Assembly (NCBI GenBank): GCA_963707015.1
Contig: CAVPOO010000001.1
Span: 124,001 to 188,000 of the forward strand
Reading direction: 5' to 3'
Source: CAVPOO01 sp963707015
Lineage (GTDB): Bacteria; Pseudomonadota; Gammaproteobacteria; Thiohalobacterales; Thiohalobacteraceae
Length of the DNA: 64,000 bases
Shown here: piece after piece, positions 26,545 through 35,770 of the stretch
Numbering within the stretch: the stretch's first letter is position 1
Layout: the number at the start of each line of letters is the position of its first letter
The notes under the pieces: generated by a model
Databases searched by the model: none
What the model saw: the letters and a program-made list of their open reading frames with translations, nothing else
What the model was told of the DNA's origin: nothing
Position numbers and translations under genes: made by a program

Positions 26545-28887
26545 GTGCATAGGTTCGAAACCCTCTTCAGCCTCTGGGTGATTCGCTACCGCTGGCCGAT
26601 CATCCTGGCAACACTCATGGTGGTGGCGGCCGCGGCGAGCGGTGGCAGATTCCTGGAGTTCACCACCAATTACCGGGTCTTTTTCAGCCCCGACAACCCC
26701 CAGCTGCGTGCCTTCGAGGCACTCGAGAACACCTATAACAAAGAGGATAACGCGTTTATCGTGCTGGCCCCCAAGGACGGTAATGTCTTTACGCCAGACA
26801 CGCTTGCGCTGGTGCGGCAGCTCACGGAGCAGGCCTGGCAGACACCGTTCTCCACACGTGTCGACTCGATTACCAACTTCCAGCACACCGAGGCCGAAGA
26901 AGACGACCTGATCGTCGCCGACCTGCTGGCGAACGAGACCGAGATCACGCCCGCGGTCATCGCCAAGGTAAGACAGGTGGCGCTCTCGGAACCCTTGCTG
27001 GTCAATCACCTGGTGTCGCCCGAGGCGCACGTCACCGGCGTGAACATCACCATCGAGTATCCGCGCAAGAACGAGGCGGAAGAAGTTCCCATGGTGGTCA
27101 GCTTCGTACGCGAGCTTGCCGAGACGGTGCGCGCCAGCCACCCGGATGTCGATGTCTATCTGACCGGCGTGGCCATGCTCAACAATGCCTTCATGGAGGC
27201 CTCGCTGAAAGACTGGGCAACGCTGCTCCCGGCAAGCTTCGTGATTATGCTTGTCAGTCTGGCACTGCTGCTGCGCGGCCTTGCGGGAACCTTCTCCACA
27301 CTCGTTGTCATCCTGTTCTCCATTGTGACAGGCATGGGACTGGGCGGTTATCTGGGCATCCCGCTCACGCCACCCTCCGCCTCGTCGCCGATCATGATTC
27401 TCACCCTGGCGATCGCGAGCTCGGTGCACGTACTGGTCTCCTTTTATAACAGCCTGCGTCAGGGGCATGACAAGAAATCCGCCATGGCCGAAGGCCTGCG
27501 CATTAATCTGCAGCCGGTATTCCTGACCAGCCTGACCACGGCCCTGGGTTTCCTCAGCATGAACTTCAGCGAGGCCCCGCCCTTCCGCGACCTCGGCAAT
27601 CTCGTGGCAATGGGCGTGGCCGCCTCCTTCGTCTACAGCGTTACCTTTCTACCTGCCCTGATGACCCTGCTGCCGGTGCGTGTCCACCACGACCATGAGA
27701 AAAACAGCCGGGCGATGCGGCGCCTGGCGGAGTTCGTCATACACCGGCGGACAGCCTTGCTGTGGGGAGTTGGCGCCCTCATGATCGCACTCATTGCACT
27801 CGTTCCCAGAAACGAGCTCAACGACGTGTTTCCGCATTATTTCGCAAAGTCCGTGCAGTTCCGCGTCGACTCGGATTTTGTAGACCAGAATCTCGGCGGC
27901 ATGTATCGCTTCGGGTATTCGCTCGACAGCAAGGAAAGCAGCGGCATCAGTGAACCACAGTTCCTGCAACGCGTGGATGCATTTGCACGGTGGTGGCGAC
28001 AGCAACCCGAAACCATTCACGTCCACAGCCTCACCGACACCCTGCGTCGCCTCAACAAGAACATGCATGGTGACGATGCTGACTGGTATCGGCTTCCCGA
28101 CCAGCGGGATCTGGCCGCTCAGTATCTGTTGCTGTATGAAATGTCACTGCCCTACGGCCTCGATCTCAACAACCAGATCAATGTGGACAAGTCTGCCACG
28201 CGTCTCGCCGTGACGATCAAGCTGATGTCGACCAACGCGGTGCTGGCACTGGAGAAGCGGGCCAGCGACTGGCTGGAGGCGCACGCACCCGAACTGGCAG
28301 ACGCCGAAGGCACCAGCCCGACGATCATGTTCTCCCATATCGGGGCGCGCAATATCCGCAGCATGCTCGGCGGCGTTGCGGCAGCACTGGTGCTGATTTC
28401 CCTGATCCTGGTCGTTGCCCTGAGATCAGTGAAGATAGGCCTGGTCAGCATGATTCCCAACCTGACTCCCGCCGCCATGGGCTTCGGGATATGGGGCCTG
28501 CTGAACGGCCAGGTCGGACTCGGACTGTCTGTCGTTGCAGGTATGACGCTGGGCATCGTCGTCGACGATACTGTCCACTTCCTCAGCAAGTACCTGCGTG
28601 CCCGGCGCGAGCAGGGACTGGGATCAGAGGACGCTGTACGCTACGCGTTTGCCAGTGTCGGCACAGCGCTTTGGGTAACCTCCGCGGTGCTGATGGCCGG
28701 CTTCGGCCTGCTGGCGCTGTCGAGCTTTCAACTCAATGCGGACATGGGCCTGCTGACGGCCATTGTGATCGGGCTGGCGTTGCTGGCCGACTTCCTGTTC
28801 CTGCCGCCGCTCCTGATTACGATCGAGGGTAACAAAGATGAAAATACTGTTCGCACTCCTGCTGCCGGCGATCCTGCTCGGCCCTAG
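26545..28887 (+). CDS. RND/MMPL superfamily transporter
   Basis: A 780-residue inner-membrane protein with two similar halves, each with a membrane helix, a large periplasmic loop and a five-helix bundle. The second half carries GIVVDDTVHFLSKYLRAR, a typical MMPL/SSD-type RND signature. Members move lipids, hopanoids or hydrophobic compounds out of the inner membrane using the proton gradient. The GTG at 26545 is the first start in frame. It overlaps by 50 bp the gene for a LolA-like protein, its likely periplasmic partner. Confidence 0.88.
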   Translation: MHRFETLFSLWVIRYRWPIILATLMVVAAAASGGRFLEFTTNYRVFFSPDNPQLRAFEALENTYNKEDNAFIVLAPKDGNVFTPDTLALVRQLTEQAWQTPFSTRVDSITNFQHTEAEEDDLIVADLLANETEITPAVIAKVRQVALSEPLLVNHLVSPEAHVTGVNITIEYPRKNEAEEVPMVVSFVRELAETVRASHPDVDVYLTGVAMLNNAFMEASLKDWATLLPASFVIMLVSLALLLRGLAGTFSTLVVILFSIVTGMGLGGYLGIPLTPPSASSPIMILTLAIASSVHVLVSFYNSLRQGHDKKSAMAEGLRINLQPVFLTSLTTALGFLSMNFSEAPPFRDLGNLVAMGVAASFVYSVTFLPALMTLLPVRVHHDHEKNSRAMRRLAEFVIHRRTALLWGVGALMIALIALVPRNELNDVFPHYFAKSVQFRVDSDFVDQNLGGMYRFGYSLDSKESSGISEPQFLQRVDAFARWWRQQPETIHVHSLTDTLRRLNKNMHGDDADWYRLPDQRDLAAQYLLLYEMSLPYGLDLNNQINVDKSATRLAVTIKLMSTNAVLALEKRASDWLEAHAPELADAEGTSPTIMFSHIGARNIRSMLGGVAAALVLISLILVVALRSVKIGLVSMIPNLTPAAMGFGIWGLLNGQVGLGLSVVAGMTLGIVVDDTVHFLSKYLRARREQGLGSEDAVRYAFASVGTALWVTSAVLMAGFGLLALSSFQLNADMGLLTAIVIGLALLADFLFLPPLLITIEGNKDENTVRTPAAGDPARP

Positions 28888-29620
28888 CGCGATGGCAGAG
28901 ACCCCGGAGGAACGGGGCCTGACGATTGCCATTGAGATGGACAAACGCGATACCGGCTGGGGTGATCAGACCGCGGACATGCAGATGATTCTGCGTAATC
29001 GCCAGGGCGAGGAAAGCACGCGCGAGATCCGCACCAAAGTACTGGAGGTCGATGGCGACGGCGACAAGAGCCTGACCGTATTCGACTCGCCCAAGGATGT
29101 TAAAGGCACCGCCTTCCTCAGCTACACCCACGCACTGACACCCGACGACCAGTGGCTGTACCTGCCGGCCCTCAAGCGGGTCAAGCGCATCTCATCGCGT
29201 AACAAATCCGGCCCCTTCATGGGCAGTGAGTTTGCCTTCGAGGATCTGAGCTCACAGGAAGTCGAAAAATATACCTACAAACTGCTTCGCGAAGAGCCAC
29301 TGGACGGCAAGGACACCTATGTCGTGGAACGCCGCCCGTCATACGAATTCTCGGGCTACACACGCAGCATTGTGTGGATCGACAAGGCCATCTGGCGGCC
29401 GCTCAAGATCGAGTTTTACGACCGCAAGGACGCCTTGCTGAAAACACTCACGTTCCAGGAGTACCAACAGTATGCCGATCGCTACTGGCGACCGGACCAG
29501 ATGTTCATGGACAATCATCAGACCGGCAAATCGACCCTGCTGATCTGGAACGATTATGCCTTCGGGACCGGATTATCCGATCGCGACTTTGATCGCAACA
29601 GCCTGAAACGGGCACGCTAG
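28838..29620 (+). CDS. LolA-like outer membrane lipoprotein-sorting family protein
   Basis: A 260-residue periplasmic protein with a signal peptide (cleavage near PSAMA-ET) and the LolA-like half-barrel pattern of the outer membrane lipoprotein-sorting family, including KDVKGTAFLSYTH, DDQWLYLPALKRVKRI and GPFMGSEFAFEDL. Such proteins are often encoded beside MMPL transporters and are thought to carry a lipid ligand across the periplasm. It starts inside the transporter gene after a GAGGG site. Its last 30 bases recur as an isolated copy at 33449-33478. Confidence 0.88.
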   Translation: MKILFALLLPAILLGPSAMAETPEERGLTIAIEMDKRDTGWGDQTADMQMILRNRQGEESTREIRTKVLEVDGDGDKSLTVFDSPKDVKGTAFLSYTHALTPDDQWLYLPALKRVKRISSRNKSGPFMGSEFAFEDLSSQEVEKYTYKLLREEPLDGKDTYVVERRPSYEFSGYTRSIVWIDKAIWRPLKIEFYDRKDALLKTLTFQEYQQYADRYWRPDQMFMDNHQTGKSTLLIWNDYAFGTGLSDRDFDRNSLKRAR

Positions 29621-29663
29621 AGCGATCTTCTCAGTGATGCCTGGCGAGGGCAGGCTTTTTCGC
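29591..29663 (+). repeat. Gene-end segment duplicated at 33449
   Basis: The last ten codons of the LolA-like gene (DRNSLKRAR and stop) and the following terminator are repeated at 33449-33524. The first 30 bases are identical; the rest is diverged but alignable. Confidence 0.85.
29639..29660 (+). terminator. Rho-independent terminator of the tetR-transporter operon
   Basis: GCCTG and CAGGC form a 5-bp stem with a seven-base loop and are followed by five Ts, 18 bases past the LolA-like stop. Confidence 0.7.
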
Positions 29664-29790
29664 GGCCTGTCGGTACGCTGGCACGCCGATTCAGATATCG
29701 GCCAATGCGCTGGGCCATCGTATGCAAGGGCGGGCTGGAGCCCACCGCACCCGCAGTGCGATAGGGCCAAAGGTCGCGGCGCCGGCACGC

Positions 29791-31071
29791 CTACTGTGTT
29801 CGTACCGCCACGCTGGTGGCGCCGCGGGCCACGCCTGTCGCATCCTCGAACCGCACGAACACCCGATTGTTAGTCGGGTCGAATGGCACATCGCCGGTGG
29901 CTGTCACGAACACGCTGAAGGTAGGCGTGACGTTGGCGTTGATGGTGGTCGTGACCGGGTTGTTGGTGGGTACGCTCGGATTGATGCAATTGCCAGAGGT
30001 TGGATCGGTTTCGCAAAGGGAGAGGGTGACCGGCGGGCTAGCCCGCATTTCTCACCGGGATCCCGGATGCTGGCGCAGGGCTCGTGTGTCCGGATGCCGC
30101 GCTGGGCGGAGCCAGGAAAGCGAAAGGTCCAGTGGACCTTTCGCCTGCGGAGCGGGCTTGGCACAGCCGAGCCCTGGGCGCGATAAAGTGGTAGCCATAG
30201 CTACCACTGGAGTGAAGCGCAAGTCGCGGCCGCGACACGGGGCCGTAGGCTAGTCGCGGGAGTGGCCGTAAGCGCGCCGGCTTCGCACTGTACTCCGCGC
30301 GACCGCTGCGCCCCGTCTCCGCACCTACGCATGCGCGCCCGCGAGCCGGGGCGCCGGGCGCGCGAGAACCAGCCAGGGCCGGGATAGGCACGGCCTGATC
30401 ACACACCGTCTTTTTCCTGATCCGCACTCTGTTCCTTACCTCAGTGCATTATGTGACTCCATCGCCGCCCGGTGAGAAATGCGGGCTAGCCGTTCCTGTA
30501 TCGGCTGTGAGCATCATGTCGCCGCTCGTGCCGACGTTCATCGTCGCTACCGCGAAGGCCGCGCTTGCGTTAGCCCCCGGCAGAGTAAGGGTGCGCCATT
30601 GAAGCCTCCGGTGACGAGTACCTGCCCGTTGTCGAGCCTGGTCGCGGTGTGTGCCGTGCGGCCAATGCTAAGCTCGGCGGTAGCAGTAAAGGTACCAGTA
30701 GCAAAGTCGAAGAGTTCCGCCGTGCGGGTAAAACCGCCCGCGACGAGGACACGTCCATTTTTGAGCTTCGTCGCGGTGTGCGCCGTACGGGCGGTGTTGA
30801 GGTTACCGGTGATGGTCCACATCCCGGTAACGGGGTCGAACAGCTCGGCGCTCTGCAAGGAGTTGGAGCTGGTGTCGAGTCCGCCCACGATGAGCACACG
30901 ACCGTCGTTGAGCCGCGTCGCCGTATGCGCTCGGCGGGGGCTGTTGAGGTTGCCCGTGGGCGACCAGCTGGCCGCCCAGGCGAGATCCGTCAAGCTGGCA
31001 ATGACCACCAGCAGAACGACCAATCGGCGCAGGAGTCGGGGGTAGCCGGGTAGGGTGACTGTCTTTTTCAT
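29791..31071 (-). pseudogene. Kelch-repeat secreted protein, broken by frameshift and element insertion
   Basis: The 5' part (30547-31071) has a strong ribosome site, a signal peptide (cleavage near DLAWA-AS) and three kelch repeats (RAHTATRLNDGRVLIVGG). The frame then shifts near 30590 into AAFAVATMNVGTSGD, and the MITE-like element at 30037-30490 cuts that domain. The rest resumes at 30036 (VTLSLCETDPTSGNC) and ends in FVRFEDATGVARGATSVAV. Both downstream pieces closely match the C-terminus of the matrixin-like protein at 53559. The gene is clearly dead as one protein, although the kelch part could still be made. Confidence 0.75.
30037..30490. mobile_element. MITE-like element, copy 2 (454 bp)
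   Basis: It has the same perfect 23-bp inverted ends as copy 1 (30037-30059 and 30468-30490). The ~75 bp inside its right end matches copy 1's left end almost base for base. The extra interior contains two perfect hairpins, 30120-30144 (11-bp stem around AGT) and 30187-30208 (9-bp stem around CATA). An ORF across it (30038-30427, minus) looks like GC-rich noise. It interrupts the kelch pseudogene. Confidence 0.8.
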
Positions 31072-31222
31072 TGACGCCCTCCTTGTAACGTTGTACGCGA
31101 CTTTGACACCTCCTATCCCAGGTACAACAGTCGAATTTTAATCCTCAATACAAGGAGCTAAGACCACTCTCGGAAATGGCCGAGTATCTGGAACTTCAAC
31201 CGGCGTGAACGATTTGTGGGGG

Positions 31223-31440
31223 TTTCTTTATATTCAGTGACTTGAATCGATTATCCTCACCGGCATGGTGCTGGTGGTCACCGGCGGATAGACATCGATG
31301 CTGGCCGCGGCCCTGGTCGCGGCGGGGCTGCTGCTCGGCACAAGGTGCATCACCGCGGCGGTGGCGCGGGCTTCGGTAGACTGGGGGGTGCTCATTGCGA
31401 TCGCGGCATCGTTCGCCCATGAGCGAGGAACGGGCATCGA
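31223..31440 (+). pseudogene. Fragment of an SLC13-like anion permease
   Basis: One plus frame reads ILTGMVLVVTGG, a stop, then SMLAAALVAAGLLLGTRC and ASVDWGVLIAIAASF. The pattern resembles the middle of SLC13/TrkA-C permeases (a TRC-type motif followed by a SIDW-type motif). It has an internal stop, no start and no continuation, so it is at most a remnant. The call rests on a short remembered pattern. Confidence 0.4.
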
Positions 31441-31559
31441 ACCACCCATGGGCCCTCCAACCGAGCCGCAGGGAGGAGCGGCCCGGGCGCTGCCGCGCGC
31501 CCGCCGTGCCCGATCCAGGTCGCACCCGGCGGGAGCGCTGTGCCACCCGTAGAGTTCAA

Positions 31560-32153
31560 TCAGGTACGCTGAGCCCTTGCTCTCACAGACGCAATAAATA
31601 CGCTGAGCGCAACGACAGCCCCGATGATGTGTACCGATGGCACGACTTCAAACCGCGTGCCGTCGACAAACAGCGCTTTCCCGTTGAAGATTTCATAGCC
31701 GACCTTCGCTGCAAACAACAGCAGCATTGACAGCCACAACGGGCGGGCTGTTGTGTTGCGCGCGCTCTCAAGCAGGCACAGATACACCACATTCACGCTG
31801 GCCAGGCCCGACAGGCCGCCATAATGTGCCATATCCGGGAGGAAGAACAGGAAATACAAACCAGCAATAACACTGGTCAGAGCCAGCATCCAGGCATAGG
31901 GCAACCCGATACGATACTCGAGCCAACAACCGGTTAAGGCAAAGAGGGCCAGATTATAGCCAAAATGCTCTGGCGATAGATGCACCAGGTGTCCGGTGAT
32001 CAGTCTCCAGACTTCACCGTTCAATATCTGGTCCCGGTCATAGATGAACAGCGGATTGCCCTCCGGAAGCCAATACACAACCGAAGCGGCGAGCACCAGC
32101 AAGGGGGCTGTGACCGGAAACCGCAGTCTAGCGAATGCGCTTGCGGTGATCAT
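31560..32153 (-). CDS. rrtA: Rhombosortase (intramembrane serine protease)
   Basis: A 197-residue rhomboid-family protease with six hydrophobic segments. The catalytic serine lies in GLSGL (Ser115) and the histidine in SVHIIGA (His175); HLVHLSPEHFGYN near 56-67 is the conserved His/Asn region. Rhombosortases cleave proteins bearing a C-terminal GlyGly-CTERM signal. I use the ATG at 32153; the longer frame is inside the next gene. It overlaps the upstream lipoprotein gene by 26 bases, and a GlyGly-CTERM protein ends at 33531. Confidence 0.88.
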   Translation of the reverse strand: MITASAFARLRFPVTAPLLVLAASVVYWLPEGNPLFIYDRDQILNGEVWRLITGHLVHLSPEHFGYNLALFALTGCWLEYRIGLPYAWMLALTSVIAGLYFLFFLPDMAHYGGLSGLASVNVVYLCLLESARNTTARPLWLSMLLLFAAKVGYEIFNGKALFVDGTRFEVVPSVHIIGAVVALSVFIASVRARAQRT

Positions 32154-32988
32154 GCAAGACTGCCGCGCCTGCCAATACCAGGAATAACAGCGTGAAACCG
32201 GCCCCGATATAGCCGCCACCCGTGTAGCCACTCGACCGTACCACTCTGACTTCCTCGGGGCGTTCTTTGATCTTCTCCTTGAACCGCTCAAGTTCGGCTT
32301 TGAGGTTTACGACCAGATTATCCGCGGCGTCTGCGAAGCCCTCTTGTGAATCCTCACGCAACTCCTCGCTCTGATTGACGAACGTCGCCCGACCCTTGAC
32401 CTGGCTCACGCCCGGGGCACGAAACAGCATCTTGCGGCTTGGAATGTCATAAACGGTGGCGTCGATCATGGTGCTGGTGTCGTTCTTCTCACCTTTGAAG
32501 ATGTAGGCGCCGGCAATAGTCCAGTAAGTCAGGGATAGCAGACCTTCATCGCTATATTGAACCTGGTCGTAGGACAGAAGGGTGATAACATCGACACCGT
32601 ACATCGTCTTGATCTGTTCCAGATTGTCGAAACTGCCGCCCGTTCGGAGATACGCGGTCGGAATGAGTTCGATATTCCTTATGAACTCGTACTTTCGGAA
32701 GTCTTCAGCGATTCGTTCCATTAATCTGTGCTGCGCGGTCGAATCGAGGCGACTATCGGAATAGAGACCACCGGTAGCGGGAACAAACGCAATGCCCACG
32801 TCCATCGGAAGCGTCAGTTCCGGAATCGCTGGCTTCTCGACGACGTCGGATTTGTCGGGATACAGGAACTCAACCACGCTGCTCGTTTGCCGGGACTTCT
32901 TGCCCTCGACCAGACCGGCACACCCGGAGGCCAGCGCGGATGCCGCAATTAACAGAGTAATATTCAGAATGCAGTTTCTTTGCAACAT
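32128..32988 (-). CDS. Rhombotarget-type lipoprotein with GlyGly-CTERM-like tail
   Basis: A 286-residue lipoprotein (lipobox LASGC) with a soluble domain (MDVGIAFVPATGG; IELIPTAYLRTGG). The C-terminus has a GG-rich turn, a membrane helix and basic residues (YTGGGYIGAGF ... DHRKRIR), the layout of a rhombosortase target. This fits the rhombotarget lipoprotein family encoded beside rhombosortases. I use the ATG at 32988, nine bases after GGGA, not the TTG at 33015. Its end overlaps the rhombosortase start, so the pair is coupled. Confidence 0.82.
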   Translation of the reverse strand: MLQRNCILNITLLIAASALASGCAGLVEGKKSRQTSSVVEFLYPDKSDVVEKPAIPELTLPMDVGIAFVPATGGLYSDSRLDSTAQHRLMERIAEDFRKYEFIRNIELIPTAYLRTGGSFDNLEQIKTMYGVDVITLLSYDQVQYSDEGLLSLTYWTIAGAYIFKGEKNDTSTMIDATVYDIPSRKMLFRAPGVSQVKGRATFVNQSEELREDSQEGFADAADNLVVNLKAELERFKEKIKERPEEVRVVRSSGYTGGGYIGAGFTLLFLVLAGAAVLHDHRKRIR

Positions 32989-33176
32989 GTGCTTTGGTCC
33001 CGAAATATGCCGCAATTCAGATCATCAATCGCGCCTTGAACAAAACATCACTGTAAGGAAGCGACGGCATGATCCACACAGTAGCATTTTTTTTGCGCGT
33101 CAAGACATGCAAAAAACCTCACCCTACCGCCGCGTTCGTCTCCCGAGCTGGATCATACTCCAAATTCGACGATCGG

Positions 33177-33412
33177 CTACTTTGACCCCTTGAGGGTCGT
33201 TCTTCGGTCCATCAGACAGGTGCGGGCGCTAGAAAATAAATCTGTCACCTTCTGCGTCGACGCCCGACTTTTCGGCAACCGCGGGGCTTGTGTTGAAGCG
33301 TCTTTCCTGTCGAGCTGAGTGAGGATCTTCTCGAGCACCACCGGTCTTCGATGCAGACAATGATCCTGACGGCGCCGCTGCATGCTCGGCAGGTCTCAAT
33401 GGCGATGTCGCC
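33177..33412 (-). pseudogene. C-terminal remnant of an IS91-type transposase
   Basis: On the minus strand the sequence reads IAIETCRACSGAVRIIVCIED, then after a one-base frameshift VVLEKILTQLDRK and LPKSRA. This is the typical C-terminal zinc-finger and tail pattern of IS91-family transposases as I remember it. There is no N-terminal part and no element ends, so only a relic remains. Confidence 0.55.
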
Positions 33413-33448
33413 TGAAGCACCTACTTTTGGTGAAAACGCGCTTCAGTC

Positions 33449-33530
33449 GATCGCAACAGCCTGAAACGGGCACGCTAGCGCAGCGTTCTCATTGAGGCCT
33501 CGCGAGGGCAGGCTTTTTCGCTGCCTCGCG
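33449..33530 (+). repeat. Second copy of the LolA-like gene end
   Basis: Bases 33449-33478 are identical to the last 30 bases of the LolA-like gene, followed by a diverged copy of its terminator region. No gene body precedes it. It lies directly before the 3' end of the subtilase-HYR gene on the other strand. Confidence 0.85.
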
Positions 33531-35162
33531 CTATGCGTCCACGCCATTCGGGCCGGTCCGCGATCTGGACCCGAGCAACCAGAGGCCCAGCGCGATCACT
33601 AGCCAGCCACTGTCGAACCCGCCACCTTGACGCAGGCTGCAGCCACCACCGCCTCCTGCAGGGGAACTCGTCGCGCTACCGGCACCCGTTGAGAGGGGTG
33701 GTGTGCCCACACCACCGGGATCCAGAACAATCCCGTTACGCAGGCCGTCGGCGTCGTTGGGTCCGCCGTCCTCAAGGGTCAACTGGACACAGTCATGGCC
33801 TGGCTGCAATCCGGAGACATAGTCACGACTGCCAGGCGCAGGACAGGTGCCGCCCACACCACTGGCAGAGGCCAGGGTATTGCGCGCATCCACCACGAAA
33901 TCCTGCCAGCCCTGCCCCGCGAAATACTTGCGGTAGACCGCCTGAGCCGGTATCCCGGCGGCCTGTGGCAGGACAACACTGACTGACTGGCCCGGTTCGG
34001 CGAGCCCGGAGACTTCGAAGTCAAACAGGCCGCCGGGGTAGATCAGGGCATCATCGGCTGGCAGCCTGCTGGCGTCAGGCGCAAAGTTGATGACATCGCT
34101 CAGGGCAAGCCGTGCGCCAGCCCGCCCCGCGGCCAGTGCAGTAGCGCCGAGGCGCAAACGCAAGCCGGCCTCGGTGGCAAGAAGATCACGGTTCGCCAGC
34201 GCGTCCTGGCCCTGCAGCACGGTCGGGTCCGCGATTGCGTCCAGGTAGTCGGGTATGCCATCGGCGTCGTCATCACCCCGGCCCTCAACGGCGTCGGTGA
34301 CCCCGTCATTATCGCTGTCGGCCTGCGCACTCAGTATCGGCGCGGAAGTCTCCACCCGAAGTGTCATCGGCACCTCGGTGGACTCGCTCGGGATGCCGTC
34401 GTCCGTCACCCTGAGCCGCACGGTATAGAGGCCGGGCGCGAGAAACGCCGGATCGAAGCGGTAGGCTGGAGCCCCGCTGCCGGAGACCGGCACCAGGGTG
34501 TTGTCCGACGATCCCCAGTCAAAACTGTGCGCATCCCGCGGATTGGGATCTTCGACGACAGCGGTGACAGTGACCGGGCCACCGTCGGTATAGACAATAC
34601 GCGCCGGAACGCCGGACTGCCGGGCTTGCAGTGCAACACGCGGCGGCGTATTCCCCTCGATAATGCGCACTCTGTGTGCAGTACGGCTGCCCGCCAGGGC
34701 ATTAACCGGCGACCCGAGCGTAAACAGGATCTGCTCCTCCGGCTCGCCGGTGATCCCGTCGTCCACCACCCGGAATCGGCTGCGGCCGCGGATACCGGCG
34801 ACGATGCGGATAACCCCCTCTACGGCATTGTGATCCTCGGGATTCAGTGCCGAACCGGAAACCCGGTACGGCACTTCCACGGGATACACGGGCGCCTCGC
34901 CGGAGAGTTGCACGGAGAAGCTCACCTTGGCGCCCTCACTTACAAGCTGGTCGACTTCTGCAGTGACCAGCGGAATGACGCTGAGTTCCTGTACGGCCGT
35001 CGCCGTGTTACCTGCCAGATCCACGGCGGTCCAGGTCAGAACATGTCTGCCACTCGTGAAGGGACCTGGCTTGTCGACGCTGATAGAAACCGTATCGGAG
35101 ACTGTGTCGCTGGCACTGGCGGTTCCCAGCGACGACTGCTGTGACATAGCCGGTGGCCGCAA
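33531..35162 (-). CDS. C-terminal part of frameshifted protease: HYR, Calx-beta, PKD-like, GlyGly-CTERM
   Basis: This 543-residue frame continues the protein of the two frames upstream. It begins in the last HYR repeat (LGTASASDTVSD; HVLTWTAVDLAGNTATA), then has a Calx-beta-like domain, a PKD-like domain (DAHSFDWGSSDN), calcium-binding acidic repeats (DSDNDGVTDAVEGRGDDD) and a final module. It ends with a GlyGly-CTERM signal: GGGGGCSL, then a hydrophobic helix (GWLVIALGLWLLG) and SRSR. That tail is the known target of rhombosortase, encoded 1.4 kb away. The ATG at its start is not the true start; a frameshift near 35120 joins it to the middle part. Confidence 0.8.
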   Translation of the reverse strand: MRPPAMSQQSSLGTASASDTVSDTVSISVDKPGPFTSGRHVLTWTAVDLAGNTATAVQELSVIPLVTAEVDQLVSEGAKVSFSVQLSGEAPVYPVEVPYRVSGSALNPEDHNAVEGVIRIVAGIRGRSRFRVVDDGITGEPEEQILFTLGSPVNALAGSRTAHRVRIIEGNTPPRVALQARQSGVPARIVYTDGGPVTVTAVVEDPNPRDAHSFDWGSSDNTLVPVSGSGAPAYRFDPAFLAPGLYTVRLRVTDDGIPSESTEVPMTLRVETSAPILSAQADSDNDGVTDAVEGRGDDDADGIPDYLDAIADPTVLQGQDALANRDLLATEAGLRLRLGATALAAGRAGARLALSDVINFAPDASRLPADDALIYPGGLFDFEVSGLAEPGQSVSVVLPQAAGIPAQAVYRKYFAGQGWQDFVVDARNTLASASGVGGTCPAPGSRDYVSGLQPGHDCVQLTLEDGGPNDADGLRNGIVLDPGGVGTPPLSTGAGSATSSPAGGGGGCSLRQGGGFDSGWLVIALGLWLLGSRSRTGPNGVDA

Positions 35163-35682
35163 CGGTGAGGTCAGGCGGCGCCGTGAGCCGGGGTGGCGTG
35201 GTATCGACCACGGTCACGCGCTGAGTCGAAATCGCCACATTACCCGCACTGTCCGCAGCACGCCAGGCAATGCTATGTGCACCAACCTTGAAAGGCCCGG
35301 TGCGATCCGGCACCGCTGCCAGCGTTCCGTCGGCGTCATCCCACGCGAGGGGACTGCCCAGACTGACAGCCGTCAGGGCTCCGGTTGCCTCCATGACGAT
35401 GTCGGGCGGCGCAGTGACCTGGGGTGGTGTTATGTCGTTGAGCGACACGGTCACACGTTGCGTGTCTGAGCCGGTATTGCCTGCGGCATCCGTCACGGTC
35501 CAGACAACGGTATGGGCGCCCACGGCAAAGGGTCCCGTGGTATTCGGTGTTGCCGCCAGATCACCATCCACCAGGTCGGAGGCCGTTGCCGTGCCAAGAC
35601 TGACACTGACCGCGCTGCCGACCGACTGCACCGAGATGTCTTGCGGCGCCGTCACCGCAGGCGGCGTGGTATCACGCAGCAT
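35008..35682 (-). CDS. Middle part of frameshifted protease: HYR (hyalin) repeats
   Basis: This frame carries HYR repeats of the form DTTPPAVTAPQDI ... VGAHTVVWTVTDAAGNTG. It is open upstream to about 35824, where it should join the protease frame. It runs off frame near 35120, where GYVTAVVAGN replaces the expected VTAV-SLGTASAS. Removing one base at each junction restores a continuous repeat array, so this is an internal fragment, not an independent protein. Confidence 0.75.
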   Translation of the reverse strand: MLRDTTPPAVTAPQDISVQSVGSAVSVSLGTATASDLVDGDLAATPNTTGPFAVGAHTVVWTVTDAAGNTGSDTQRVTVSLNDITPPQVTAPPDIVMEATGALTAVSLGSPLAWDDADGTLAAVPDRTGPFKVGAHSIAWRAADSAGNVAISTQRVTVVDTTPPRLTAPPDLTVAATGYVTAVVAGNRQCQRHSLRYGFYQRRQARSLHEWQTCSDLDRRGSGR

Positions 35683-35770
35683 CAGCGTCTGTGCAGCCGT
35701 ACCGGTATTTCCCGCTGAGTCCGTTGCGCTCCAGATGATCGTATACGCACCGGGGGCGAAGGGCCCGCGC

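Noticed and set aside
30038..30427. 129-residue minus-strand frame inside the long MITE-like element
   Set aside because: The sequence is Arg/Pro/Ala-rich noise over hairpins, and no domain or ribosome site is seen.
31196..31546. 116-residue minus-strand frame before the rhombosortase gene
   Set aside because: No start signal or family; the plus strand of the same region reads as a permease relic instead.
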